Assembly: GCA_028554755.1 (NCBI GenBank)
Contig: JAPTOF010000016.1
Coordinates: forward strand, 74,501-138,500
Reading direction: 5' to 3'
DNA length: 64,000 bases
DNA from: Cordia subcordata
Taxonomy: Eukaryota; Streptophyta; Magnoliopsida; Boraginales; Cordiaceae
Shown here: in pieces, positions 12,955-26,399 of the stretch
Numbering within the stretch: position 1 is the first letter of the stretch
Layout of the letters: each line of letters begins with the position of its first letter
Program-made: the position numbers and the translations under genes
Notes under the pieces: generated by a model
What the model saw: only the letters and a program-made list of their open reading frames with translations
Databases searched by the model: none
What the model was told of the DNA's origin: nothing

Positions 12955-15900
12955 TCATTTCTTCTTTTTGTCTTCTTTAGATCTTTCAAGAACCACTGGA
13001 GCCGCTGGTATGCTGAACCACCATTCCCTCAATCTTCTTGTCAATCTTTCAGTGCTCGATCTTCGAAAAGGGGAGTATCTAGTGAAAGTTTCCAGAAACA
13101 CCAGCAGAAATATATATTTCCCAGGTAACAACGCCAGAAATAATGCTGCCACAACAAGAACCGCAACACACTCCTCAGTTGCCTGCATGCAGTACACAAC
13201 ATCTAAATGTTATTATACTTGTTTCATAAAAATTAACTAGCTTGGACTGATACTTGAACAGCCTACAAGTCTACGTACAACTGAAAAAGTAAAATAGACC
13301 TGTGGGAAAATGGACAGCATTAAACCACGGAATTTGAGAAGAATAATGTTTGCGTCCTGAATTAGCTCTTCAGCTTGAGATATCGCATTTTGAACAGCCA
13401 AAAGCTGTTCCATTGTGTTCATTGCAGGTGGTGCAATCACTTTGAGTTCATCAGCTGGCCCAGCTTGGTTACAACATCGAGTAACTATCAAAAAAACTCC
13501 CACTAAAGCAAGCTGTAATGCAAACGCATAGGCCAGCCATCCCCTGTCATGCAAAATATCAAGTAAATGTTAGCCATTCTCCTCCTATCTACAGAGAAAA
13601 TAGACTGTTAAAGCATTTATATATACAATAATATTAAGGCAGACACAGTGAATGTGTGAAGACAATAAATACTGTTTTCTTTCTGAGCAACCCTCCTTCT
13701 GAGAGTAAACCAATTTATGGGAAAATGCCATGCCAATTCTAGGCTCTAGATAGAGAGAACAGACAAGGTGGGGAGTTGTGGCATGTTATGCGGAATGTAG
13801 AGGAGGTCTAAATGGGTGGAACTAAAATGCTCCTTGACTTCAATGATTACAGCTTTCAGTATTGTCCTCATCCCGCTAGTTTTAGCAACAGCAATTTCAT
13901 TTGGATTTACTGCTCCATCAGTTTCGCTCAGAGCTCAAGGGACAGGAGGAGGTGCAGACGAACTACAAAGTACAAGAATCCAATGGCATTCTTTATCCTC
14001 TGTTAGAACTGTATGATCAGTCAAACAATGTAATATCTCTGCATACTAGCCAAAGTAACAGCAAATGTGCCATAGATTATGGTTATTGACATCAACACAT
14101 TGACTTATTTATATAAATTTATAGCTAGGATAAAAGTAGCTAATTCCAACATCACTAGTCTAGAACGAAAGAGGCCGCTCATTCTAAAAAGACGAGCAAG
14201 TCAAACATTTTCAAAATCAAACCAATAATGCACAAAATGGGACACTCATGAAACTTCCTCACCTGATAATAACATACGTGATTGTCAAGCAAAACACCAT
14301 CGACTTCAAATAGTCTTCCCAATAAGCTATAGAAATAAGCCAATTCCCAATTCGTATGGCTGGGGAGAGTAACTCCTACATGCATAAAGGAATCACAAGC
14401 TAAATCAAGTGAGAAATTTGCTCAACTAATCAAGGAGAAAATGGTCCAGACTGGATTTAGACACAGATTACCGAGACAAAATGCATATAAAGAAAATAAC
14501 ATTCATGTGACAATCCCTGATAATCAAGCCAAAGTTACCTTCTTCAATTTTGTTGAAGTATGTGTTTAGCCATAAAGGCACAGAGAGAAGATTCACATAA
14601 AAAGTCATTTGGCATTACCTTCATCACTGCCAAGTTGGTGTCAAGGCCATCAACTTTAACCCCATCAACCGTAGCTTGTGCAAGAACCACCTTTTTGTAA
14701 TTGCTTCTAGATTCCTTAATAGCTTTTTCCAAGGAGGTCATTTCTCCAACAGTAATTTCACCAACCATAAGTCCTGCCTCACTAGGCCCATTTGAACTTG
14801 TTCCAAATACAAATCCTAAATTAGGCGCCATGGCCAATGCAGAAACTGAATGCATCCGACTTCCGGCTTCAACAGAATTAGTACGTTCGAGTTCCCTTGC
14901 CGTTGACCGGTTTGCCAGAGTCTCTAGTATAACATCCCCTCCAGGGAGTTGGTCACAAACATTGAACATAAGAAGATTCTCATAAGAAAGGCGTGCCGTA
15001 GAAGTCATATCTCTAAGAGCTTGTATTCGCAGAATGCCAAAAATAGCCTTTAAAAGTGCTTCATCTCGCTCAAGTCCAGTAATGTGGAATTTATTTATAA
15101 ATCTATGCACGTAGAGAACTTCACGAATGATGGCTAGCCAATAATCACGACGTGTGTGCCCTTTAAGTTCAGGGAACTCCATAACTACTGGTTCTGATCT
15201 ACATTAGAAATCCTAAAAAATTTCAAAAGCATTCCAAGAAATATGCATAAGGTCTTAAAAGAAAATCATGGTCTTAAAACATATACAGTTCTAGGATCCT
15301 TAGTAATAATTCAGATAGATGACTAAAATGATCAGTACTATCAGCGTCTTACAAAGATGTGGATTTATATAAAACTGCCTTGTCAAAAAGCCTGGTTCCC
15401 CATGGTCCTGTCAGCTCAGGTCTAACAATCTGGTTCAAATCATCAGATAGATCATACATCTTTGCCTTATCATAAGAAACAACACGAAGAGCTTCAAAGT
15501 AGAGAGCATGATCCGTCAGAGTTAATCGACCTATGATCACAAAAATATGCCCAGGAGAGAGGATCAATGCAGACCTCCAGATACTACTTCCAAATTCAAA
15601 ATTCTAACTAGCAGTAGCTTAAAGTTTCAAAATCAATAGTTTGAGTTAACACTATGAAAGACTTACCAGGCCAAGTGGAAATCCCCACATGTCCCAGAAC
15701 AGGCTGAGTAGTAACTGTCCCGTCCATTTCAAGGATCTTCTCCCCCCGTGAAGATCGTAAGGAAGAGAGGAGGGATGATTCAGATTGGTTCTTAAATTTT
15801 TTAATTGCCCTGTAGATGAAAGTACCATCAGATCAGAAGCTGCATATCTAACTCACATTGCATTCAGCAACAATGTTCAAGAAACAAAACCCTTTCGGGG

Positions 15901-18420
15901 CAATGGCAAGTGAAACCAGTTAGATTTATTTCCCTTCCCAACAACAGAAAACTCCATTTTCAAATGCAAGCACAAATTATATGGTCCCGCCATAGACCCT
16001 CTCAGGAAGCTGATTGGGGTCAAACTCATCCTCAGTGTTGTACCGCTAGCTATTCACTTCAATACGGGAAGGAGTCTATAAATTTAGTTAAAGCCGTATC
16101 CCATACAATGGAAACCCTTGCCGAAGTAAATATACTTTATTTTCCTTTAGAATCTGTAAGCTGAACGAAATTTGTTTTGTATTTACAGGACAACATAGCT
16201 TGCTTTTTCTAATACACAGTCACATGCATGAATGAAGCAGCAGCAGCTATGCTCGCAGCCACCACTCATCTAAAAAGAAAATGGAATCTGACCATGCTTG
16301 ATACTGATTTTAAAATCTTCAACAATTCCACTTGTTCAAGTTTGCTATCCTCAAAGGACTAAAGAAAAGATCTTGCTTGAATACTATTAACTGTTTTGAT
16401 TTTTGTTACAATAGTGGCAACATAAAAATGAAATAATTATCATGCTGTTTTATTTGGTTCTATCAGAAAGATCATACTCTACTCATATAATCTTCAAGAT
16501 GGTGCAAGCACCTTTTATGTGTCAAATGCCCTCAAGCATGCTACAGAACATGGATGATATGTCTAGGCATGAGATTAGTGTAAACATTCATATGATATAT
16601 AAGGATTAATTAGTCAAAGAGAAGAACATACTTGCTAGTTATATTCACCGAGACATGCTTCCAATAATCAAAATGTTATATGCTTCACAGGCTAAATACC
16701 CAACATCCTATTGTGCACCCTCTCTTTACTCTTATCCTAGATAAGTATATAGTTTATAGCTGAGTTATACTATGAATCCTAATTGAGTAGATAATTATCT
16801 AATATCACAATTCTGGCAATGTTTCTATAAGTCATTACCATTAGCACTATTAAGACACAAATTTTTATCTACAGAGTATGCAAGCACAGTAGCAACTGAA
16901 TCAGTCCCCAATAATTCATGGATTTATCTACAGAGTATGCAAGCACAGTAGCAACTGAATCAGTCCCCAATAATTCATGGATCCCTATATTCCACCTATC
17001 AACTCTAGGATACAAGTTTACAAGACATTTCGAGGACAAAATAAGTCCAAACGATCCATTTCCAACTTTTTCTCAAAAATGCATTAAATTTTGAGACTTA
17101 GGGACAGAAAGGATGGTCAACAGAAAGAAGGAGAGAAGCTGTATCTGCCATATGAGCGAAAGGAAGTAATTGAAAAATCTACATTTCTTCAGCTCATATT
17201 AAAAGGATAAACTAAATACATTTCTTGAAAAAATCACTCATACCTTTCTAATCCATTAAGATACTTATCATAAATAGAAAACTGAAGCCGGCCGCCACTT
17301 GACCCTGTAAGCACCTCAAAAATATTATCACTGACAATCACATCGGCAATGATAGGAACTCCAGGAGCAATTCGAGAAAATGCCTCTGCCCCAACAGTGA
17401 CATCCTCGTCCATCTGTAGCAAAATAGTGACATGAAAACAGATTAAATTCAAAATAATTACAATATTTTATTTTTCAAAAAAAAAAAAATCTTCTTGAAC
17501 AAGCACCACGTGCTAATAAGTTAGGATAATATCCTCCAGAGGTAATGCTTTCTCCTGTACACGTGCTGTAGTTATGTCCCATAGTGGAAGAAACTGATGG
17601 ATTAAACACTTCTCAGGTTACATAATATCCATAAAATGAGATAAATTATTATTATATTACATTACATACGTTAAGAAATGGTTGACTAGCTGCAGCTGGA
17701 AGCTCCCAAGCAACCATCATATCAAATGTTAGGCGGCGAAACTTTTTGTCATCCAGATAACCAGCCACTTGAATAGACAATGCAAGAGCCCTGAAGCAAC
17801 AGTATTCCAGAAAGTTCCTTGCATAACGAGAAGGATGCTTTATAGACTCAGAAGCTTCTTCATTGAAATTTTCTTGAAGTTGACACATAGAAATGTCGAG
17901 AATTCTGCATCATTCACGTTTGCTGTTTAGGTAGGAATTTAATAAGTGAAACACTCGAGACTTATTTAATCTAGCAATAACTTCAGAAGGTTCGTTTAAA
18001 CCCAAATCATACACAATCCTTAATAAGCTGATTAACAACTATGCGTGGCATAGTATTCATCCTCCAAGACTAAACTTTTCTTGGAATACATATTGTCCTA
18101 TGATTCTTATGTGATGGGAAGGCAGAAAAGGTTTGTGCTAAAAACTAAGCAAATGGAACTTATCTGGACAAAATCAAGAGCAAGAAAAAAGGAAAAATGA
18201 GAGCACAAGTTGTTTCATAGGAAGCTTACTTGGAACATCTCCTGACCACAATGTTAGCCACAGGAGAGAGCTCTGGCAACCAATTCTTTCCAGAAGAAGG
18301 AGATTTACCCATTTCTTCAAACTCTTGCTCATACGCACTCCGGGATTTAGTCAACCACTTAAATGATCCATCTCTGACCAGACCCTCAAGAATATTCCGG
18401 GTTTTGCTGGCCATAGTCAT
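12955..18420 (-). CDS. DUF639 family membrane protein (At5g23390-like), complete
   Basis: Nine exons: 18230-18420, 17670-17904, 17244-17413, 15667-15809, 15353-15530, 14619-15198, 14263-14375, 13300-13543 and 12955-13182, totalling 2082 nt (693 aa plus stop) with frame kept at every junction. The N-terminus (MTMASKTRNILEGLVRDGSF; the second Met at 18414 may be the true start) and the conserved blocks SPSSGKNWLPELSPVAN, ELTGPWGTRLFDKA, MEFPELKGHTRRDYW and LLMFNVCDQLPGGD identify the family. The middle part resembles a GRAM/PH-like region in its layout. The last 200 residues hold paired hydrophobic segments (about residues 510-560 and 620-650), consistent with a C-terminal membrane anchor, and the chain ends in a charged, lysine-rich tail. 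Biochemical function of the family is unknown to me. The fourth intron boundary set, including the large intron 15810-17243, carries a 59-bp tandem duplication. Confidence 0.93.
16864..16981. repeat. Perfect 59-bp tandem duplication in a DUF639 intron
   Basis: The 59 bases from 16864 to 16922 are repeated without a difference at 16923-16981 (each starts TTTATCTACAGAGTATGC). It lies in the large intron between coding exons 3 and 4. Lack of any difference points to a recent event or an assembly artefact. Confidence 0.9.
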
Positions 18421-18439
18421 CTCTAGAATTGAACCTTCT

Positions 18440-19034
18440 ACTACAGAATCAAATTATACAAATTAACAAGCTCAAATACCAAAATGACAAGTGCACTAAC
18501 AAAAAATAATATCTCTCTCCCCTTCATATTAAAGACAAGAATTTCAGATAAAACCCGTTCTCTTTCTTCAGCATTCAGCCATATAATACCAATGTAGGCT
18601 TCTCAGCAATTGTTTTAGCGTTGATAAGCATTTTTGTGCTTGACAAATGACAAGCAAGTAGTTGGACCAGGGTAGTTATGTACATAACTGAGCAACACAG
18701 ATAAAGTGTTGATTCTATTATATACGAATAGCAGCAGCGAAATATTAACACATGGATTGGTGCAATTCCTATAGCTTCTGAAGATATCATTTTGCAGGTT
18801 ATTCATGAATCATAACTATACGAATTTCCCAAGTAACAGAACAGAACAGAACAAACGAACAAGGTACAAGCTACCTGAAAACTGATTAAAAGAATTTAGA
18901 GCCTCCAAGATCACGACTTTGGGAAATCCAGCTGAGATCGCAAGTGATGAATTGGTCCAAGAAAAACCCGTTGGTGTCGCGATTTTTGGGTCCAATGAAA
19001 CAAGCAAGAGTAGAGATCCCAATTAAGATTTATT

Positions 19035-19067
<33 letters not shown>

Positions 19068-19150
19068 TGAGTTGTTGAGCTGAAATGGAGGAAGATATTC
19101 GTAGTTGAGTTTGAAGGCGAAGGTTGTACTTTTTTCTGCCACCGCGGCAA
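18440..19150 (-). other. Probable 5' leader and leader intron of the DUF639 gene
   Basis: A good donor (TTTTCAG then GTAGCTTG) with its exon end at 18875 and an acceptor ending at 18441 suggest a leader exon above about 18875 and an intron of about 435 bp before the coding exon. This is inferred from splice consensus only. A (GT)n run at about 19033-19066 lies near the presumed transcription start. Confidence 0.45.
19033..19066. repeat. (GT)n microsatellite
   Basis: About 15 GT units on the plus strand, in or next to the likely 5' leader of the DUF639 gene. It would be CA-rich in that transcript. Confidence 0.9.
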
Positions 19151-22100
19151 TCTAAGACCGTATCCACCTCTTGCTTAGCTGCCTGTGTCGTGTCTTTTTA
19201 TTTCCTTTTTCTTTTCTTATGCCCTTTCTTTTTTCTTCTTTTGTCCACTGTTTCTTTTGTCAGTAGCGTTTGGCTAATTGGTTTTTCTTTTCTAATAAAA
19301 TGAATTCGTTCATCATACTACAATATTATAATTATAATTTAATAAATATATATATTTAATATAATTATAATAATTAGTATGAATATTTTACTAACAGTAA
19401 AGTAATGTCATAGCAAAATTTTTATTTTCTTTGTCAAAGAAACTCCAAACTTATCATTGGAATGAAAGAAAATTATAAAATCTAGCCAATCTCTTCGTAA
19501 GCCCTTACAGGTAAGATACCAACCCAATCTACCGACAACAATTACTTGTAGCCGCCTTAGTAATGAAGTCAGCAGCAGAGTACAGAGGTCTCCTATCAAA
19601 GCTATCTTTAATGAGAAATATGGTAACTTGCAGCTAAAAGAATTTAAATCTCATAATTCTGAAAGTCAAACATTCTCATAATTCTTGTATGTATTACCTC
19701 CGTTACAGAAGAATAAAAATTGTAGCCATTAGTACGTAAAGTCCTGTTTGCTTTTTCTTTTGGTATAAACGACACACAAAAAGAGCATCTAATGCCAATG
19801 TTTTCAAACATCACACAAAAGCCTATGAGATAAATTGGTTTATTTTTAAAGGTTATACGTTGATAGGGTTATTAGGTTTCTAAGTTTTGATATCATTTTA
19901 AAATTATCACATCCTCTAAAAATTTAAATTTCTAGAGTAGATATTAGTCTATTCATATAATGTGTTAACACAACTCGATTGAGAGCTAGCAAGCATAGAG
20001 CAAAAGAATAGTTTCTGCCTAAAGTGTTTAGTAGCAATGGAATTTCAAGATAACTCCAAACAGATTGACGTCATCCTGTATCTAACATTCAACTTGACGT
20101 CTCAAAACAATAATTTGCTCAGAGCACCACTAATTTCACCTTCTCTAGTTAATATTGCTTGTATTATTACAAGTATGCTAGTTGTTTTAGATTTATTACA
20201 AGTTTACTTTGCCCTTTGGGTTTGGAGGTTTTTCTCCTTTGTTTAAAATTATCTCCCATCTTCTGATTTTGGTTTAAAATTAGATCACTCAAGTGATTAC
20301 AACAAGGTTTTTTTCCCCTTTTTGTTAGAACTTGTACACTTTTGTTTGGAGTCATGTTTATTGTTTATCTGGTTTTTCTTTCTTGTGTTCTCTTGTTGAT
20401 GTTAATATAAATATTTAGATTATTTTTGAGGGGAAAAAGAAATCAACCGTAACAAATTTAATTCTCTGCCTGGAGGAAGGAAAAAAGAAAAAAAAAAAGA
20501 AAAAAAAAGAAAGACAACAAGGGGAAGAGTGTATTAAGATTAGAGTGCAAAACCGGATAGGTAACATTCTACATCTGAGCCCAACAGATGTTTCAGTAAC
20601 GTAATGGACTGCAACCTTACCCTGATCCAAAAGGAAGGCAAATAGAAGATCCGAGGAATTGCTTATCATAGGCCCATATGTATATCTACAAACAAACAAA
20701 CAGAAGGAGAGGGAAAAGAAGAAGAAAGATAAAAATTAATAAATTTGTTTAATTTTCTGATCAAGACATGCATGCAAACAGAGCCACCGGCACAAATTAT
20801 CTTGGTATTGTTTATTGTTTAAAGTTCGTTACTTGAGTTAAATTAGAAATTATTTGTTTATATGACATGGTTATCCTCATCATAATTTCCGATGTATCTT
20901 CTCCCCATTTTCCTGCCTGTAATCTGCCCATTGTGATTTACAATGGGAATTGCTTTTTGCTTTTTTGTAATCAAGAATTCTTATGTAACCTGTGCCACTG
21001 CCATTATCAAAAATACTCTCTCTCTCTCTCTCTCTCATGGAAGCAGCTTTTTTTTTATACAGAGAGGGAGAGAGAGAGGTGAAAAAAAAAGAAATAGCAG
21101 GGCATGGAGGTGTATATATGATTTTCTATATTGTGTGTTTTAATTCTAGATATGGCAAACCATGGTTAGCCCAAAAAAAAAAATGTCTAAAATATGTCTA
21201 CAGAAACAGATTCTAAACTTGGTAATCACAAGAATTATTCAGAGTTGATTTCTTTTTTGGGGGGGGGGGGGTGTAATTTTTGCATTATTTGTGTTGCGAA
21301 CAATTAGTTAATTGGTCCATCCGAACAACTCCATCGCATATCCTCCCACAGAAAGCAATTGTAGTTTTCAAATGATTTCTCAATCAACAACAATCGATCC
21401 AATGTTCACGTACAAGTGATATACAGTGCATTCCTTTTCTTTTCGATGAGGTTTTTTTTTTTTTAACAAGTGATTGTCAATTCAATTCGACTCAGAAGTA
21501 CTCATAATGTAACATGCATGAAGAGTCATGACTGGCTAACAACTTCCACCACCTTTAAAGTTAACTATGAATTATGATCATGAATAATAATTAAAATATA
21601 CTTTGGATCCTTGAACTTGACCATATTATAGCTTCTGCCAACTTTAACTTGTTCCACCTTCACCTAATTATAAACCCTACGTGTATACTCAATATATACA
21701 TATATGTATGTATGTGTATGTGCGCATTACACCTTTAAGTTTATGATTATCACATCTCGATAGAGAAATTGAACATACAGGAGCTGGCTATCCAACATGT
21801 TTGGCGTGGGACCCAAACACTCATCTCTTCATCCTCCTTGTTCATTGCATGCTCCAAGAAATAGGCAAGAATTATGTGATTAGTCAAAAGAGAAATAAAA
21901 AGAAAAGATATTAAGTAAGAGCAGAAACAAAAAAGTAGCTTTCAAGGTTGATAAGCACTTCTCCGTCACATACAAAAAATGGAGAACCCACATTGCCCAT
22001 CCTCTTTCGGGCAAGGCGTGGCCCATCAAGCTGTCTCCCTCTCCCTATTCACTCCCCATGGATACAATGCATCTGCCTCAGTTTCTCCCACCAAAAAAAA

Positions 22101-23996
22101 AAAAATAATAATAATAATAAATAAAAGTAATAATTATATGTGTGTGTTGTGTGTGTGTGTGTATATATATATGCAAAAGAACTCCTTAAAAAATATTCAT
22201 TGTAAACTTTCCCTTTCTAATCATTCACTTCATGAATTGGCAACCATCAACCTGATCTTCTGTACATATCTATTTCTGGGTTCCACTTGTTTATGTCGAC
22301 ATGAACTAGTGTTTAGTGCTATTTGTTTCATCTTCTCATTTTTCTTCAAGACCCATGTAACTTGTGGATTTTTCCACGGCTTGTTGCTTCCTTTCCTTTT
22401 TTTTTTTTTTTCTCTTTCAATATAATCAGGTTATTCTGATACAAGTTGTTTCTAGCTATTTGCATGCTAGAAATTTGGACGTTATAATAACTTGTAATGG
22501 GCCGGCCCCACTAATTCCGAGATATTAATTCCGGTTCCAATTAAATTGATTATATGGTCATTTTCCTTATTTGACTTGAATAATACAGTGGATACAATTG
22601 AAAATTGATCTCAAAATCTTTTGAACTCAAGACAAGGGACGTTTCATTAGACCACAAAACCCATGCATGCTGATGGTGATTATGCGTCATTTGTTGCTAA
22701 TTAAACAGTTGAGCTAAAATTTATCATATCCAGTTACTGCATTTGACGTATTAATTTTTTATTTCTTCGGGCTAATTGACGCATGCATGCGAATTACCAA
22801 CCACCTCATTACACGATGATCAGCAAACCTTGCTATCCAGGCCATGCATGAACCCGAAAGAACAACTCATATAGATGAGAAAACGAGAGACTCGAAATAT
22901 AGTGATCATAGTCTTGTATTGAGCTTGTAATGTGGCCTCCCGAAAACTATCCTTTTTTCTTTATCTAAAGTTGAAATTTTACTAATATACGAGACAATCA
23001 CGATCAGTGATAACCCTTCACTTATTTATATGTTTGAAGTGGATGAAATACATGTGATCTTATTTAAGGTGAGTTCGTCCATGTTTTTTTTTTTAGAAAA
23101 AAAAAATGTATTCTCATTATTGGAGTACTACTACTCAATTGTATATATTTTAAGTAAGAGGGAAAGAAATGTTCAGAGTTGCAGTTTTCAAACAAGTGCC
23201 AAACATGGGTTTGGCTAATTTGGTATGTGCCATAGTGACATGTTTTTCCTTTCTTATCAATTTTAGGGGGGGGGGGGGGGGTGGTGGAAGAAAAGAAAAA
23301 GTGACTTAAAATTGCAAGGGGAAGGCCAATATAGACGGGAAGTTGGAAGCATGCTATTGTTGATTTATGTTGATGATGCGTTTAATATATATCCTGCTGA
23401 TCATTAATGGTAACATTAATCCTCTCTCTCCCACTCGGGGAGGATCCAATAATAGACAACAGGCTGTTGCTGATTCAGCATTAATTTGACAGAAAGCACT
23501 ATACATAAGTACATTATGTCGCATGATCACCAACCAAGGGGAACTAAAATATATGTATGCATGTATGTATATATATATATATATAGTGTTAGTGTGTGTG
23601 TGCATATAATTAATATATGTACCAAGTCAAGGATACTAATGAAACAGCAAATTATAGGAAATTAATGAGATAAATAAGCGGTTTAGGTGGTTCATCATTA
23701 ATCATTAATAACATAATATAATTTCCACATGTTTTTGGATTAAGGAACAATCAAGTATGATGTTTAAATGGTCTCCATGCATGCACGTTTGTTATGTATG
23801 GCATTGAGGGGGAGAAATTAAATTGCTGAAAATTAAGACAGAAAAAGAGGAGCACATTATAGTAATGCTGCATTTGTTACATGCTTATTTAAAATCTTAA
23901 ATCAAAAAATCATATAAAATTATATGTTTTTCAGATTTAAGATTTTCAGATAAACAGATAACAGACACCGCATTAAGCATGTCCCGGTCGTCTTCT
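19150..23996. other. Intergenic DNA, no gene recognised
   Basis: AT-rich sequence with simple repeats: (CT)n at about 21016-21036 followed by GA-rich sequence at 21061-21079, poly-G runs near 21258-21270 and 23266-23281, and TA/TG repeats near 22140-22172 and 23565-23605. Open frames reach 148 codons (21979-22425), but the longest translates low-complexity tracts and has no family resemblance. The 3' UTR of the bHLH gene should end in the last few hundred bases. Confidence 0.6.
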
Positions 23997-25477
23997 TCAT
24001 GTGTGGTGGTATGGCGGCAATGGTGGGTTGTAACAGACAAAACTGAGATCAAATGCACCAACTTGAGAAGCTGATAATCCTTGTTCTTCATGTCCTTGTC
24101 TAGAAAGTTTTTGCATCTTCATCATTGCCTCCTCATATGCCTTTGCTCGCTGCAACATATATAATAACATCCCCACTCACTTACTCTTTATTGGTCTATA
24201 CAAATATATATACACAAACTTTAAATTAAGTGAAAATTTAGCACCTGAATTTCATCTATGATGTCTGTGTCTGAGTTGAAGTCATGAAACGTGCTTGCTG
24301 CAGTCAGCTTCATTGAAAGAAACTGCATCCAAACCCATACATCCATATGTATAGATATTCAAGATTAGCTTTTTGATTCTGAAATCTGTTGTAATTTAAT
24401 AAGTTGGATTAATTATTAATTGATTTTCTCTTGGTTTCAATTAGTCTCAACTAACCTCAACTTGATTCTGTAAGGACTGTACATAATTAATGATCTCGTC
24501 CAACATTCCTGCCATGCCCATTGTCTGAAAGTTTGATCAAGTACAATAATTAAGTTGAATTGTATAATTTGTTTGTTGAAGACGACTATATATATTTTTT
24601 AATTATATATATTTTTTTAAAAAAAATGAGGAGCTGAAAGGGCTGACCTTGTAACATCCAGGAACAATAGTCTGCAAGCACTTGAGTTTCTCATTAATTT
24701 TCCCTCTTCTAACCTGATGCAAATTAAAGGAAATGATCATCATATCATGTTACTTGTGGGAAGAGTCATGTGTGTGCGTGTGTGTGTGTATATATGGAAA
24801 TTATTCGATGTTTGTGACAAGTAGAATTTTACCCTTTCTGCTAAGCTGTGACTATCGGTGGCTTGGCCTCTTCTGGCTCTGACATGTACCACTTCTTTTG
24901 GTTTCTCCTGATCTTTGTTTTCATTACTAGTTTTGACTCTTTTTCCCTTCCCTGAACTCTGTTATGACATGGTAAATTAAATCACTTAACCAATATGGGA
25001 ATATACATACATATATATGCCAAGAGTATCTATTTTTGGAAGACAAAAAAATAAAGAAAAAGAAGAAGGGAAAGGGAAAGAAAAGAAGGAGGAGTTAAGC
25101 AAACATGTACTTACATTTCTTGTTGTATTGATAGCATAGGCAGAAAATGATGGAGAGGAGGAGCAAGCAGAAGTAGTAGTTTGGGCAGTGTCCACTACTG
25201 ATTTCCTCTTGTTGGGTGAGACGAGGGTAAGCTTAGGAGCAGGTGGCACTACAGTAATACTCTGGTTGTTGTTACGATGATGATGATCCAAAAAGCCTGG
25301 AAAGGTATCTCCCAAATTTGCTGCAGGAAATTCAGGCTGGTGCTGCGTTGGAGCTAATAAAAAGTTGGGATCGTGACTTGGATTGATGAGGCGTGGGAAA
25401 TTAGGGGTCACAGCTTCCATGTTTGGAACACCCTCTAATGAACACAATGAGGATTTAAAGTTTAGCAAGTACTGCAT
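23997..25477 (-). CDS. bHLH transcription factor, BEE/CESTA-type
   Basis: Six exons: 25115-25477, 24833-24958, 24648-24713, 24456-24524, 24245-24322 and 23997-24149, giving 284 aa, all junctions in phase 0. The protein has a poorly conserved N-terminal half with a basic KRKS stretch, then the bHLH: basic region RARRGQATDSHSLAERVRRG (His, Glu and Arg contact positions intact), helix 1 KINEKLKCLQ, loop VPGCYK, and helix 2 MLDEIINYVQSLQNQVE, followed by FLSMKLTAAST. The RRGKINE wording is the form found in Arabidopsis BEE3. Members are nuclear, bind E/G-boxes and promote brassinosteroid-responsive growth, often with partly redundant paralogues. An alternative start at 25420 (MEAVTPN) would give 265 aa, close to the usual size. 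Assignment to BEE1, BEE3 or CESTA individually is not possible from this reading. Confidence 0.92.
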
Positions 25478-25744
25478 GATATCGTCTCAAGTTATTAGCA
25501 GCAGCCATCACTCGAAACAATTATTTGTAGAAGTATTATAGTATTACTATTTATTATTTACTACCGATAGATGCTCAGGGTAGCCACGGTGGCCTGTTAA
25601 TCTGACAAGTGTAGCCCCGACTGCCTTATAAATACAGCAACGGTCACACACGGCATATATTGATAAAAATTTTTATTTAGCGTTTCTCTGTTCCATAATA
25701 AAAAATAATAATAATAATAATAATGAAGAATGAAGAAGAATTTA

Positions 25745-25752
<8 letters not shown>

Positions 25753-25777
<25 letters not shown>
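25753..25777. repeat. (GA)n microsatellite
   Basis: About 12 AG units in the region upstream of the bHLH gene, preceded by an A-run and an (ATA)n stretch at about 25700-25725. GA repeats near plant promoters can bind BBR/BPC proteins, but no function is shown here. Confidence 0.8.
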
Positions 25778-25793
25778 AGGTTAGTTTGAGGGC

Positions 25794-25799
25794 CACGTG
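25794..25799. promoter_or_regulatory. G-box CACGTG upstream of the bHLH gene
   Basis: A palindromic CACGTG lies 317 bp upstream of the first ATG of the bHLH gene, beside a (GA)n tract at about 25753-25777. G-boxes are bound by bHLH and bZIP factors, and by BZR1-type factors at related sites, so it could serve feedback or light/hormone control. Function is inferred. Confidence 0.5.
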
Positions 25800-26221
25800 G
25801 AATACAGGCCTTCTGTGGTTGTGTCTCCTGAGTGGACCATATTCAGGAGATTTATCCATTGTATTAATACAGCAAGAAAATTTTGAGTTTTGAGAGACAA
25901 GGTTTTTAGAGGCTTCCTTTTCTTATTGTGTAGTTGACAGCGAGTCTTTTAAGTGGTGAAGCGTGAAATGAATCTATTCTTGTTAACAGTAGCTCTGATG
26001 GCAAGTTGTTCTCTGTAGGCCAAAAATACTAAATAAAGCGTTGCCGAGTTGGATTTCCCTATTAATATACAAGTGAAAACAAGAGATAAGAGCGTCCCGA
26101 TAAATATCGTGCTCGCAAATTATTGCTTTCCACATAAAAAGATATCCGATGTAGGGCCTCCACAGCGAACTTGTACACATTTTAATGAATCATAATAGCT
26201 TTGGGTTACTTAAACAACAAA

Positions 26222-26238
26222 GCTGGAATAGCTCAGTT

Positions 26239-26271
<33 letters not shown>

Positions 26272-26295
26272 GAGGTTCAAGCCCTCCTTCTAGCG
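26222..26295 (+). tRNA. tRNA-Asn (anticodon GUU)
   Basis: A full cloverleaf of 74 nt. The acceptor stem GCTGGAA pairs with TTCTAGC with one G-U; D-stem GCTC/GAGC; anticodon stem TGTGG/CCACA around loop CTGTTAA, giving anticodon GTT; T-stem GGAGG/CCTCC around TTCAAGC; discriminator G. There is no intron and no encoded CCA. A T5 run at 26303-26307 fits a Pol III terminator, and CAA motifs lie just upstream, as is common in plant nuclear tRNA genes. Confidence 0.95.
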
Positions 26296-26399
26296 CCTAA
26301 CGTTTTTCTCATCAAAAAAATTTTTTTTTTTTTTAAATTGTAATTTTAAAAAATTAGAGTTGAGTTGATTGTGTCTTCAGACTTCTCTCTGTCACATTT

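Noticed and set aside
14701..14985. A 94-codon plus-strand open frame in the DUF639 gene
   Set aside because: It is the complement of a conserved DUF639 exon on the minus strand.
21979..22425. A 148-codon plus-strand open frame
   Set aside because: Runs through poly-A, TG repeat and poly-T tracts; composition is low complexity and nothing in it resembles a known protein.
24648..24713. Glycine in RRGKINE of the bHLH, at first taken as a damaged DNA-binding residue
   Set aside because: Arabidopsis BEE3 has the same glycine as I remember it, and the contact residues His, Glu and Arg are intact.
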